The translations under genes and the position numbers were made by a program. From the IMG/VR virus record IMGVR_UViG_3300032356_000038, positions 1 to 43,515 of that record: a stretch of DNA of 43,515 bases; one strand, given 5' to 3'. The first letter of the stretch is position 1, and each line of letters opens with the position of its first letter. The notes beneath the pieces were generated by a model. That model did not search any database and had not been told where the DNA came from. It was given only the letters and a program-made list of their open reading frames with translations. Below are positions 34,212-42,042 of this stretch, piece after piece. The stretch is from a virus.

Positions 34212-34244
34212 GGGGTATAGAGGAAGAGAGGAACTCTATACCCC
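34212..34244 (-). promoter_or_regulatory. Perfect hairpin before the helicase gene
   Basis: An 11-base perfect inverted repeat, GGGGTATAGAG (34212-34222) with CTCTATACCCC (34234-34244), and an 11-base loop, between the annealing-protein stop and the helicase ribosome site. No T-run follows on the leftward strand, so it is more likely an RNA processing, stability or translation signal than a terminator. Confidence 0.6.
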
Positions 34245-34251
34245 ATTAGGT

Positions 34252-35115
34252 TTAGCTATTTTTTAAAGACTCTAGTAATTGGCTACAGTCTTGCTTACTT
34301 AAAGACAAGAAATCGGGAACTTCGGCATTCTTTGTTGCTACCAAGTTTGCCAAGAATTTAAACTGCGGTCCCGTTGGTGGATTAACATTAGTTGTATTAT
34401 CCAAAACAACATCAACTAAAGAATCTATTGTCGAATCGGGTTCAACATCATATGCCATCTCTGTGAGATAGTTAGCTAACACATCCCTACCACCGTTATC
34501 TCTTGTTGTTACACCTAACTGTGCTTGAATATTACGCCCTCTGGTTCGTGGTAAACCTCTAGCTGGTGCTTGAGCTGGTGAATAATCCTCATTTAACGCT
34601 TGTTCAAATTTATCCTCTGATACCTTACCTTCAAACAATGCCGCATACACATCTTCAGTAAACTTACCTGAGACTCTATCACCTTGCCAACCCAACCATA
34701 ATTTAGGTAGGTTATATAGATATTTACCAATACCAAAGTTAGCACAAGCTCTTTTAATAGCATCTGACTCTGCTGATTTGTAAGGGTCGTTACTTACCTT
34801 GCCATCTTTGAAGAAGATTTCAGCTTCTCCAATTCCTGTTCTACATATATATGCCCCATCCACAAATATAGTTATCTTTGCTTTCACAACTACTTTGTTC
34901 AAGTCATCTGGAACATCAATAACTTCACTATCTAAATTCCAATATCTACCCTCACCCTTTGCACAAAATTCGTCCAGTCTTTCAATCACAGCTTTCGCTG
35001 AAAGATAAGCAAAGGGCATGGCCTTGTCGTTATTAGTCGTCCAACGGATAGGTCTAATATCCACATCATCTTTATCAAACGGTGCTTGTAAAATCTCTAA
35101 ATACTCTTTAATCAT
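34252..35115 (-). CDS. Rad52/22-like single-strand annealing protein
   Basis: A 287-residue protein with the phage Rad52-type core: AFLS-like strand region MPFAYLSAKAVIERLDE, WNLDSEVID, then TGIGEAEIF and the diagnostic KSAESDAIKRACANFGIGKYLYNLP (central part SAESDAIKRACANFGIG). The variable C-terminal third has a basic linker (ARGLPRTRGRN) and an end resembling partner-binding tails. It would pair complementary strands during recombination-dependent replication together with the nuclease at 36967. ATG 35115 is preferred because AAAGGATAAACAG lies immediately upstream; the longer reading from 35154 lies further inside the preceding gene. Confidence 0.75.
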   Translation of the reverse strand: MIKEYLEILQAPFDKDDVDIRPIRWTTNNDKAMPFAYLSAKAVIERLDEFCAKGEGRYWNLDSEVIDVPDDLNKVVVKAKITIFVDGAYICRTGIGEAEIFFKDGKVSNDPYKSAESDAIKRACANFGIGKYLYNLPKLWLGWQGDRVSGKFTEDVYAALFEGKVSEDKFEQALNEDYSPAQAPARGLPRTRGRNIQAQLGVTTRDNGGRDVLANYLTEMAYDVEPDSTIDSLVDVVLDNTTNVNPPTGPQFKFLANLVATKNAEVPDFLSLSKQDCSQLLESLKNS

Positions 35116-35452
35116 TCTGTTTATCCTTTGTCGTAATTTGTTGTATTCTTTCACGGAATTCGGGATTATTAAAGTTTAAACTTTTACTATCAAACATAAT
35201 TTCATATGCTTTCAATAATCCCATCATTAACATGTGCATTTCTACTGCATTTAACTTAACAATTCCACTTTCTAATTCTACTTCATAAGTTTTTGTATCC
35301 CCCTGAAATATCGACTCTAAACACAACTCCAATAGAACCTTAAAGCTGTCTTTAGATATGAGTTGTACTTGGTCGTCTAATTGTAATTCAACAAACTCAT
35401 TTAACGGAATTACTTCTACTTTTTTGTAAATTGTTGGATTCGTTTCCTTCAT
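35108..35452 (-). CDS. Hypothetical protein, 114 residues
   Basis: An acidic protein (KVEVIPLNEFVELQLDDQVQLISKDSFKVLLELC...) with a possible helical pair at about 60-90 (LNAVEMHMLMMGLLKAYEIM). Its end overlaps the annealing-protein start by 8 bases, a sign of coupling. Its start overlaps the preceding gene by 56 bases with only a weak ribosome site. No family recognised; a recombination or replication accessory role is inferred from position. Confidence 0.5.
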   Translation of the reverse strand: MKETNPTIYKKVEVIPLNEFVELQLDDQVQLISKDSFKVLLELCLESIFQGDTKTYEVELESGIVKLNAVEMHMLMMGLLKAYEIMFDSKSLNFNNPEFRERIQQITTKDKQND

Positions 35453-35579
35453 GTAACATCCCCATTATTCTTTGTGAGAGATATTCCCTCTCTTCTTCAG
35501 TTAGATTAAGTTCCACATCTAACCCTCGACTCTTATCATATTCTTCCATACACTTGCGTATTTTTTCTGGCAGTGTCAT
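35397..35579 (-). CDS. Small charged protein, 60 residues
   Basis: Reads MTLPEKIRKCMEEYDKSRGLDVELNLTEEEREYLSQRIM..., helical and highly charged. A strong AAAAGGAGGTATAATTAA precedes the ATG. It is one of the few genes here ending in TGA. It overlaps the gene at 35452 by 56 bases. Function not recognised. Confidence 0.5.
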   Translation of the reverse strand: MTLPEKIRKCMEEYDKSRGLDVELNLTEEEREYLSQRIMGMLHEGNESNNLQKSRSNSVK

Positions 35580-35753
35580 TTAATTATACCTCCTTTTCAT
35601 ATCAATGTCAATCAGTATTGTTACCAGTTGTGTCACAAGTCTTTCAGCTTCGTCAATAGTTAATTCTTTTTCAGATTCACCTAAGAACAATTTAATTTTT
35701 AAATCATTGCGTTCCACAAGAACCTGATTTTTCACATTAGTTTTGAATGGCAT
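35580..35753 (-). CDS. Small hypothetical protein, 57 residues
   Basis: ATG at 35753 lies 17 bases inside the end of the primase gene. It reads MPFKTNVKNQVLVERNDLKIKLFLG...LIDIDMKRRYN, with a beta start and a helical second half. Its last codons form the ribosome site of the following gene. No motif recognised. Confidence 0.5.
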   Translation of the reverse strand: MPFKTNVKNQVLVERNDLKIKLFLGESEKELTIDEAERLVTQLVTILIDIDMKRRYN

Positions 35754-36573
35754 GTAATTCCCTTCCTTTTTCTATACTTTTTTTCAAATATGCATCCCCA
35801 TTAGGATGTTCTTGATACTTATCACCAACAGGTTTAGTTTCAAACACTTCTCTTATTTGTTCGTCTGTATAGTCACAAGCTATCATATTCATTATAACAG
35901 CAAAATCCCTATGACTTCTACTGCTATAATTACCAGATTCCCCAGTTTCAATAATGTTTGCTATATATTTAGATAGTTTAGGCATTGGTAAGATATTAAA
36001 ATCATAAACAGAATATATCTTCATAGGTATATTCGCAATAACCTTACATTGAGCATTTGATTTATGATTAAATGTATTGGGTAATCGTAATAATCTTGTA
36101 ATATCACTACAATTATCTCCGTTCCATTGTTTAGCCAAACATTTGTTCGCTTGAACCACATAATCAAAGTCTTTAGTTGGTTCAATATACCAATAACAAT
36201 GCAGCCCTCTACCACTATCAACAATACAACTTGGGGCGTTTTCACTACTCACTAATTGTAAGATAGTAGATTGTTTAGGATTTACTAAACTATTAGCTTT
36301 ACTAAATTCATCTATATCAACCCATAACGCCGTTGCAATTTCTGGTTGTTCCTTATCATCCCTAAGTGTTACACCAAAGTAAACATTCCATCCTTGTGAA
36401 TTATACTTTTGAACCTCTTGTTCTAGTTGATTTAATGATGGTTCTGTGATACTGTTATCCGTTCCTGAATACGCATATAAACGAGATACAGCAAGTGAGT
36501 TAGGTTTCAAATACCTAATAAGAATGTTTGAATATTCCACACCATCATATAAATCTAATATAAAATCTCTCAT
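35737..36573 (-). CDS. RepB-like archaeo-eukaryotic-type primase
   Basis: The 278-residue protein has the RepB-primase pattern. ATALWVDIDEF (about 80-90) carries the metal-binding Asp-x-Asp, SGRGLHCYWYIEP (about 118-130) the conserved glycine-histidine, and DITRLLRLPNTFNHK (about 157-171) the RLP-NHK motif. It would make primers for the family B polymerase, replacing a DnaG-type enzyme. A C-terminal helical part (SHRDFAVIMNMIACDYTDEQI...) may bind template or helicase. The start overlaps the resolvase stop (ATGA), preceded by AGAAGGGATGG. Confidence 0.8.
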   Translation of the reverse strand: MRDFILDLYDGVEYSNILIRYLKPNSLAVSRLYAYSGTDNSITEPSLNQLEQEVQKYNSQGWNVYFGVTLRDDKEQPEIATALWVDIDEFSKANSLVNPKQSTILQLVSSENAPSCIVDSGRGLHCYWYIEPTKDFDYVVQANKCLAKQWNGDNCSDITRLLRLPNTFNHKSNAQCKVIANIPMKIYSVYDFNILPMPKLSKYIANIIETGESGNYSSRSHRDFAVIMNMIACDYTDEQIREVFETKPVGDKYQEHPNGDAYLKKSIEKGRELHAIQN

Positions 36574-36974
36574 TCATCCATCCCTTCTGCAACTAATATT
36601 GATAACACAGCAGACGCTTGGTGACTATCTTGAACAGTATACCCCAACTTCCTCACACCTGCAACCTTATCATCATTTGTCTTAGCCTTTATAATATTGT
36701 TTGCTTTTTTAATATTCGTTTCAATACAATCAATACCTAATTCATTACATACACCCTTAATATACCCAATTTGTTCACATAATATTTTATAATATTTAAT
36801 ATTATTTCTACAAAAAGGTGATTCGACTGCAACAAATTGTATAGGATTATACCTCTGTATAATTCTTTTTACCAAATAAATATCATCTACGGTTGTGTAC
36901 ATATTATTGTCTTTCAATGGTACTGCTGCTACTCCAATATTCTTAACCCCCACATCTATACCAATTTTAGTCAT
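36570..36974 (-). CDS. RuvC-like Holliday junction resolvase
   Basis: A 134-residue RNase H-fold nuclease. Catalytic acids stand in KIGIDVGVKNIG (Asp7), VAVESPF (Glu51) and VQDSHQASA (Asp116), the last in the typical C-terminal helix. The size is close to small phage and RuvC-type resolvases. It would cut branched DNA before packaging. It overlaps the nuclease gene by 8 bases and the primase by 4, so the three are made together. It ends in TGA. Confidence 0.82.
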   Translation of the reverse strand: MTKIGIDVGVKNIGVAAVPLKDNNMYTTVDDIYLVKRIIQRYNPIQFVAVESPFCRNNIKYYKILCEQIGYIKGVCNELGIDCIETNIKKANNIIKAKTNDDKVAGVRKLGYTVQDSHQASAVLSILVAEGMDE

Positions 36975-37740
36975 TAGTTACCACTTCCGTATATTCTAAA
37001 TCAGTATAAGTATCGGTATAATCATTTCCACTACCATACTTACAGTAATTCCATGCGTCACAAAACTCTTCTGAACAATGCCATCCTATATAGGTCGGGG
37101 CAAACACATTATTTGTTAAACATAATTGTATCGCATTCCAATTACTTAATAAAGCATGGTATGCCTTAACAGGGTCAAGAGGTTCTACCATTACCTTAAC
37201 ATCTCCATCCGTTCTAACGGATATAATACCCCCATTACATGCCCCTCTGTTTACTAAATATCCATACACACCTAACTGGAATATATGGTCGTTCACACTT
37301 TTGTGACGACTTGACACTTTATAATCATAAATTGTTCCATCTTCTGTTACTAAGTCAACAACTCCAACAATTTTAAATTCTTCATCTAGTTGTAATTCAA
37401 TAGGATATTCAACTAGCATAGGTTTAAAATCTTTAACCTTTTTAATAATTTTAGGTATCAATTTACTGGATGTTCTTATCACTTCATCCTTCTCATTGTC
37501 GGATAAATTATATCCATCCACAGCAAGATTCATACAATCTACAATATCAGTTTCCATTACTTCTCCATGTGCTTTATGGTAGAATGCCATACCCTCATGC
37601 ACGGCTTTACCGATACACATCTTTATGTTTTCTATAAATGGTATCTTTCTTAGATATCTCCAATAGTATTTCAACTGGCATTGCTGAAACGCTTGACACC
37701 CACTTACTGATAAAGAAGTTGGTGTTTTTGTTCTAATCAT
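36967..37740 (-). CDS. Cas4/RecB-like PD-(D/E)XK exonuclease with iron-sulphur cysteines
   Basis: The 257-residue nuclease has a GKAVHEG motif (His48), EYPIELQLD, FKIVGVVDLV (catalytic Asp) and TIYDYKVSS (Asp-x-Lys), then QLGVYGYLV, the order of RecB/Cas4 nucleases. Cysteines at about 222, 227 and 233 (HCSEEFCDAWNYC) with an N-terminal cysteine (15 or 21) fit the 4Fe-4S cluster of AddB/Cas4 types. Paired with the Rad52-like annealing protein it makes a two-component recombination system. Promoter P5 lies about 50 bases upstream; GAAAGGAATAAAA is the ribosome site. Confidence 0.85.
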   Translation of the reverse strand: MIRTKTPTSLSVSGCQAFQQCQLKYYWRYLRKIPFIENIKMCIGKAVHEGMAFYHKAHGEVMETDIVDCMNLAVDGYNLSDNEKDEVIRTSSKLIPKIIKKVKDFKPMLVEYPIELQLDEEFKIVGVVDLVTEDGTIYDYKVSSRHKSVNDHIFQLGVYGYLVNRGACNGGIISVRTDGDVKVMVEPLDPVKAYHALLSNWNAIQLCLTNNVFAPTYIGWHCSEEFCDAWNYCKYGSGNDYTDTYTDLEYTEVVTND

Positions 37741-37885
37741 TTTTATTCCTTTCTAAATACGCAATAAGAGCTTTAACTAACTCACTATGAGTATTATACC
37801 CACTTACCACACTTCCTAAACCCACAATCAGTATTCCAAGACAAACAAATATTATTACCTGCACACCTAATATTACCCATAACAT
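37733..37885 (-). CDS. Small single-span membrane protein, 50 residues
   Basis: ATG at 37885 follows AAAGGATGGTGAAAGATT. The first half is one hydrophobic helix (MLWVILGVQVIIFVCLGILI), followed by a Gly/Ser turn and a polar tail (ALIAYLERNKND). The stop overlaps the nuclease start by 8 bases. The region also contains promoter P5, so the sequence is doubly constrained. Possible roles are membrane tethering or host inhibition; no family recognised. Confidence 0.55.
   Translation of the reverse strand: MLWVILGVQVIIFVCLGILIVGLGSVVSGYNTHSELVKALIAYLERNKND
37793..37820 (-). promoter_or_regulatory. Promoter P5, same family as P1-P4, inside a small gene
   Basis: Read leftward: TTTAGG (37820-37815), a 16-base spacer ending GTGGG, and TATAAT (37798-37793). 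It is the only leftward member of the family seen. It lies within the coding region of the 50-residue membrane protein and would start transcripts about 46 bases before the nuclease gene, driving the recombination and replication block. Confidence 0.65.
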
Positions 37886-37901
37886 AATCTTTCACCATCC
37901 T

Positions 37902-39791
37902 TTAATCATTTATCCATACAGAAAATTCTTCATCTTCAACACTTAAGTGAGACATTATATCCCCAACTTCATAAGAGTCATCGACTGGTATATCAGAGTC
38001 AAAACAACTTGCATAAACTACTGCTGGATACCTAATATTATCATCTATATCTGGATATTCATTCGCAAATGTTACACCGACGGGTTGTTCACTGACATGG
38101 TCAGCTAATACCCGTATCACCGTACTCATATATGCCGCAGTGTTATTCTCATAAGATAGGTTTTCAGCAATTATTGTAGCTATTTTATTTCTTAAAACTG
38201 TATCTTTTATAACATGATAGTATATCCTTGCCATAAACGCAGGATGAATAACGCTATCATTAACAAATTGACAATTCCCATAATATGTTTGTATTACATC
38301 TCTTATTACAACAGGTGTATAACAACTTGTAAACGCATTTAAGAATACTAAAGAATTTGTCGGATAGAATAACATCTCTGTATTCTTTGTCACATCTGCA
38401 TGGCGGTTAATAATCTCAATCAATTTTATACAATTACATAAAAATGTATATTCATCCATCGCATTTAGTTCCCCATTTAGATATTGTGAAAAATTATCTA
38501 ATGTGGCACATAAAGTCCCATACTCTTCTCTTGCCATACTAGATTTATGATAAGTTGCAATCGCTTCTAACATTTGTTTAAATGCCATTACATGTGCAAT
38601 CTCTTCCTCACCGTTTGAGCTATCACAATTTAAAATAGTTGTTCGCATTGGAGATATTCTATCATTCAATTCACTCATTAATACATCATGTAATTTAACA
38701 ATCACTTTTGATGTATTTGAACTCAATTGTGCATCAATCCAATCAAAGTAAACATTAGCTTTACAAACATTTGAACAGCACATACAAGAGATATATTCTG
38801 CATTCATTGAACACCTTTCAATTTTAGTTCTCATCTCTTTTTTGTTCAATTTAGTTTTAATAAATAGGTCAACAAGTTCTTTATCATAAAGAACTCTTTC
38901 ACTAACAACCGAACCGTTTACAGTTTCAGTTCGTATGCCGTTATGTTCCATAATGACTCTTGTCTCATCTCCATCCACATAAGTAGTTTCAGTGATATAT
39001 CCAGTTTTATCTATTGCCTTATAATGAATATTCTTATTTTTATATGGAACGGTTGTTATTTCCATTGCCCAACCTAAGTATTTGTTAGTTACAGGATTAT
39101 TAACATCAATCATAAATTGATTAAAATCCATATCTTCTTGAGTCATACATTCCACAAAATAAATGGCTTTAGCAATCTCATGAATATCAAATGTTCCATT
39201 GAATAATCTAAACTCAACTGTTCCATGTTTTAATAAAGACTGAAGGTTTAGCCATCTATACCTTGCGTCACTATCCAGATTGCGTAAGAAGTTTACAACT
39301 TCTGTTTTAGTTGCACAATCGGGTGTGACAATTTCATTATCATTTAACTTATCTGCATATCTTTTTCTAAAATCATACCTTTGGAAGTATTTGAATACTT
39401 TGTCTTCCCATTTTACTGCATTCTTAATGATAGTAAATAATGTGCTAAGTCTAATTGGAAACTTTTTCCAATCAGTATTATTATTATCATACCAATCTAA
39501 TTCACTGAAATGGATATGTAACCCACAAGTCTCATTAACAACAGGTCTATAAGCATGTGCAACAGTGTTTAGTTGTTTCATAAAACTATACACATGATTA
39601 TCGAATTCTAAATTAGATTCACAAGTATTTAAAACTCTTGTTTTTATTTCTTGCTGAACACATCCAGTCATGTTTTTTCCGTATGCTAATCCTTGAGCTT
39701 TTATACTTCCATCATAACAAAAGCTACAGGACTTTAAATGCTTCTCTCTTATAATCATTCCAGTGAATTCAATCTCTATTCCAATATTCAT
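37902..39791 (-). CDS. Amidoligase (glutamine-synthetase-like), large form
   Basis: The N-terminal about 240 residues match the Amidoligase_2 family (COOH-NH2 ligases of the glutamine synthetase fold). GIEIEFTGM (about 3-11) carries the metal-binding Glu-x-Glu. NETCGLHIHFSELDW (about 85-99) has the His-x-His strand, and YRWLNLQSLLKHGTVEFRLFNGT (about 182-204) the conserved Asn and Glu-x-Arg. Such enzymes join amines to carboxylates using ATP. The C-terminal about 390 residues are an unrecognised helical region with a Cys cluster (CMCCSNVC near 336-343) that may bind zinc. It lies 47 bases from a glutamine amidotransferase gene. The target is unknown. Confidence 0.8.
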   Translation of the reverse strand: MNIGIEIEFTGMIIREKHLKSCSFCYDGSIKAQGLAYGKNMTGCVQQEIKTRVLNTCESNLEFDNHVYSFMKQLNTVAHAYRPVVNETCGLHIHFSELDWYDNNNTDWKKFPIRLSTLFTIIKNAVKWEDKVFKYFQRYDFRKRYADKLNDNEIVTPDCATKTEVVNFLRNLDSDARYRWLNLQSLLKHGTVEFRLFNGTFDIHEIAKAIYFVECMTQEDMDFNQFMIDVNNPVTNKYLGWAMEITTVPYKNKNIHYKAIDKTGYITETTYVDGDETRVIMEHNGIRTETVNGSVVSERVLYDKELVDLFIKTKLNKKEMRTKIERCSMNAEYISCMCCSNVCKANVYFDWIDAQLSSNTSKVIVKLHDVLMSELNDRISPMRTTILNCDSSNGEEEIAHVMAFKQMLEAIATYHKSSMAREEYGTLCATLDNFSQYLNGELNAMDEYTFLCNCIKLIEIINRHADVTKNTEMLFYPTNSLVFLNAFTSCYTPVVIRDVIQTYYGNCQFVNDSVIHPAFMARIYYHVIKDTVLRNKIATIIAENLSYENNTAAYMSTVIRVLADHVSEQPVGVTFANEYPDIDDNIRYPAVVYASCFDSDIPVDDSYEVGDIMSHLSVEDEEFSVWIND

Positions 39792-39838
39792 TTTATTCTT
39801 CCCTTTCTCTAAACATGATTATAAAAACCTATAATTTA

Positions 39839-40954
39839 TTATCCAATATATGACTTATAAGGGTCATCCCATAACGGGTCTAAATCATTTACAATCTCAC
39901 TTTCTGTATATTCATCTTCTGTTATATTAATTATTGGTATTTTTTCATAATCTTCATCATCTTCATCTATACCCAATACTTCAGAAGGTTTTAAATCAAA
40001 TTCAAACATCTCTTTTATATCAAATTCATTAAGGTCATATATTTTCACTCCATTGATTATGATAGGTAAATCTAAAGTAAGATGTAATTGTTTTTTAGTT
40101 TTAGCTTGAGTGTATGAACTCCATGCTGGGTTGTTACAAGTATATGAACAGGTATGTTTAGCTGTTTTATATGGAATCGGTTCATTATAAACCCATTGAC
40201 AATCAACCGTATCATACACCATGAACTTATATTCATCTTTAACTAATTCACTACTAAATACAATATTATATTCTTTAGATAGTTCCTGCCATGCCGCTTG
40301 AATATTTATATATTGTTTATTCCATGATACACCCAATAATTCATCACATAACACACTGAATGTACTGGCATAATATATAGTTCCTGTTTCCTTATGTTCA
40401 ATCATTGTAAACTCTTGAGTATCCACACCAATATACACATATCTTGGCTGTTTCATATTTACTAAAGTAAAGGCATATACACCTGTTAATGTGCTTAAAT
40501 CTTTTAAAAACTTGTCAATACTATCATAATCATTCACATCTAAGTTACACTCATGAGCAATTAATGGAATATACTCACTATCCACATCATGCTGTTTTAA
40601 TTTACTATACTTGTTACTTGAATTCCAATTATATAAATACCCATTATGATTGACAATCCAATCATTATACCTTACAGGGTGATTGTTATTATTTTTAGAA
40701 TAATGTCCTTTAGTCATCATTCTTGTATGGCATAATATTGTATTGCATGTGTCCTTAATCATATTATATGGCTTATCATTTATAAGCAAATAACTTGCTT
40801 TAGGTTGTTTATATATAAAACATTTGTTCTGATTATTTATTCCTATTACTCCGCTTGAATCTGTTCCTCTTACTGAAATCCACGCAAACATCCCTTCCAT
40901 TATATTTTTATCTTTACTTTCTTTACTATTAATAATTCCTGCTAATCCACACAT
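39839..40954 (-). CDS. Class II glutamine amidotransferase (Ntn hydrolase)
   Basis: The N-terminal MCGLAGI gives Cys2 as nucleophile once Met is removed. Further family motifs are RGTDSSGVI (about 29-37), CHTRMMTKG (about 75-83, with the oxyanion arginine region), and VNHNGYLYN followed by DSEYIPLI (about 100-130), as in GATase II domains. About 220 residues make the glutaminase; the C-terminal 150 are acidic and unrecognised and contain no synthase domain like those of asparagine synthetase or GlmS. Between two amidoligase genes it could supply ammonia, or act as an Ntn peptidase on the ligation product. AAAAAGGATGGTATAA precedes the ATG; a promoter lies at 40998-41023. Confidence 0.85.
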   Translation of the reverse strand: MCGLAGIINSKESKDKNIMEGMFAWISVRGTDSSGVIGINNQNKCFIYKQPKASYLLINDKPYNMIKDTCNTILCHTRMMTKGHYSKNNNNHPVRYNDWIVNHNGYLYNWNSSNKYSKLKQHDVDSEYIPLIAHECNLDVNDYDSIDKFLKDLSTLTGVYAFTLVNMKQPRYVYIGVDTQEFTMIEHKETGTIYYASTFSVLCDELLGVSWNKQYINIQAAWQELSKEYNIVFSSELVKDEYKFMVYDTVDCQWVYNEPIPYKTAKHTCSYTCNNPAWSSYTQAKTKKQLHLTLDLPIIINGVKIYDLNEFDIKEMFEFDLKPSEVLGIDEDDEDYEKIPIINITEDEYTESEIVNDLDPLWDDPYKSYIG

Positions 40955-40997
40955 AGGTTATACCATCCTTTTTATTTAATCTTTCACCATCCTATAT

Positions 40998-41023
40998 ATT
41001 ATATACTGCAAATACTGTGCCAA
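40998..41023 (-). promoter_or_regulatory. Leftward AATTGGCA-type promoter before the amidotransferase
   Basis: Read leftward: TTGGCA (41023-41018) directly after the stop of the amidoligase gene, then TATAAT (41003-40998) with a short 14-base spacer, or TAATAT at 16. Two ribosome-site-like AAGGATGGT/AGGATGGT blocks follow before the ATG at 40954. It shares AATTGGCA with sites at 42013 and 42627. Confidence 0.5.
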
Positions 41024-41956
41024 TTAAGCAATATTAACTAATTCTTTCTGATATATTTTAAGATTAGATTCAACTAAGTCACTAGCTATCCAATGAATTA
41101 TATCATCTTTACTACTTGGCACAGGTAATGTTACTTGTTCTACTCCACAAATCTCATTCAGTGTGTTAAACAGACATGCAAATGTTGAATAAACACATAA
41201 TTTAATATATGCTTTTATTTGACTTTCACTGAATATATGACCTTTTGTATCATCGGCAGCAGAACATTTATAATCACCATCAAATAGTCTAAACTCAACG
41301 GTATTAGTGTTATCATCGATGGCATGTCTAGTGTTCCATGTGATTTCACATCCTTTAAATGAACGGTCAAGGGCTGTTCTGCCAGTAGTATCTATTGTAT
41401 CCCATGATAAAGGCTTACAATATTCAGTTTTCCTTTTTCTAAAGACCCTTAATGGTCTAAAATGTTTAGCAAACACATGCTGATTATTATATATAATTTG
41501 TTTAATATCCGCAGGAATACCAACATGTACATGCAATCCGCATGTAGTGTTAGCTTGAAATTGATCTAATTCTAAAGAATCAACTAATTTAAATAGGCGT
41601 TTTAATAAATACCCATTCACTGTTTTTAATTCACTTCCAGCATCATAACCTTCTGAACAGTTACATCCTCTAAAACTCCATGAACAGTAATCAGTATCTG
41701 TTATGGTGTCACCGTTTGTGTTACTAAAAATGCAGGGACAATCATCTTCATTTAAACAGTAATGGCATTCACCATAATAATACTCTTCACAGTCACATCC
41801 ATGCACATTCACACTTCCATCATGACCTAAATAAAAATGATTTGAATTGTAATGTAAAGTAATAAACTCACCTTCTAATTCAAAGCCAAAAGTTATGTTG
41901 TCTAGAAGCTGATGTTTCAATTCTTCAGCCTGTCTTTTTAATACCTTTATACCCAT
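41024..41956 (-). CDS. Amidoligase (glutamine-synthetase-like), short form with Cys-rich insert
   Basis: A second Amidoligase_2 protein of about 310 residues: FGFELEGEF (about 22-30, Glu-x-Glu), HDGSV, NTTCGLHVHVG (about 137-147, His-x-His) and NTVEFRLFDGD (about 219-229). Between the first two elements lies an insert with about ten cysteines (about 52-100: CDCEEYYYGECHYC, CPC, CNC), probably one or two zinc knuckles. It resembles the 629-residue protein in motifs but not length. ATG 41956 is preferred because AAAGGATT precedes it, and transcription from the promoter at 41986 would start too close to the ATG at 41974. Confidence 0.8.
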   Translation of the reverse strand: MGIKVLKRQAEELKHQLLDNITFGFELEGEFITLHYNSNHFYLGHDGSVNVHGCDCEEYYYGECHYCLNEDDCPCIFSNTNGDTITDTDYCSWSFRGCNCSEGYDAGSELKTVNGYLLKRLFKLVDSLELDQFQANTTCGLHVHVGIPADIKQIIYNNQHVFAKHFRPLRVFRKRKTEYCKPLSWDTIDTTGRTALDRSFKGCEITWNTRHAIDDNTNTVEFRLFDGDYKCSAADDTKGHIFSESQIKAYIKLCVYSTFACLFNTLNEICGVEQVTLPVPSSKDDIIHWIASDLVESNLKIYQKELVNIA

Positions 41957-41985
41957 TTTTTTTAATCCTTTCATATTAGAGTGTT

Positions 41986-42013
41986 ATTATACATGTTACA
42001 CAAAGTATGCCAA
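41986..42013 (-). promoter_or_regulatory. Leftward AATTGGCA-type promoter before the short amidoligase
   Basis: TTGGCA (42013-42008), a 16-base spacer containing ACTTTGTGTAACAT, and TATAAT (41991-41986). The spacer sequence is shared with the site at 42627, so the conservation goes beyond the two boxes and may include a regulator-binding site. This is the best-formed member of the family. Confidence 0.7.
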
Positions 42014-42021
42014 TTAATCAA

Positions 42022-42042
42022 TTATATGAAGATTCTAATCAT
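42022..42042 (-). other. Possible six-codon leader peptide
   Basis: ATG ATT AGA ATC TTC ATA TAA (42042-42022) starts on the stop of the 40-residue gene (ATGA) and has AAGGAGGC upstream, a stronger ribosome site than most genes nearby. It ends 9 bases before the next promoter. It may be a leader peptide or chance. Confidence 0.25.

Noticed and set aside
35397-42041. Stop-codon (TGA) recoding, since TGA ends few genes
   Set aside because: TGA does end several genes (35397, 36570, 42039), and no long frame is interrupted by TGA; scarcity fits the AT-rich composition.
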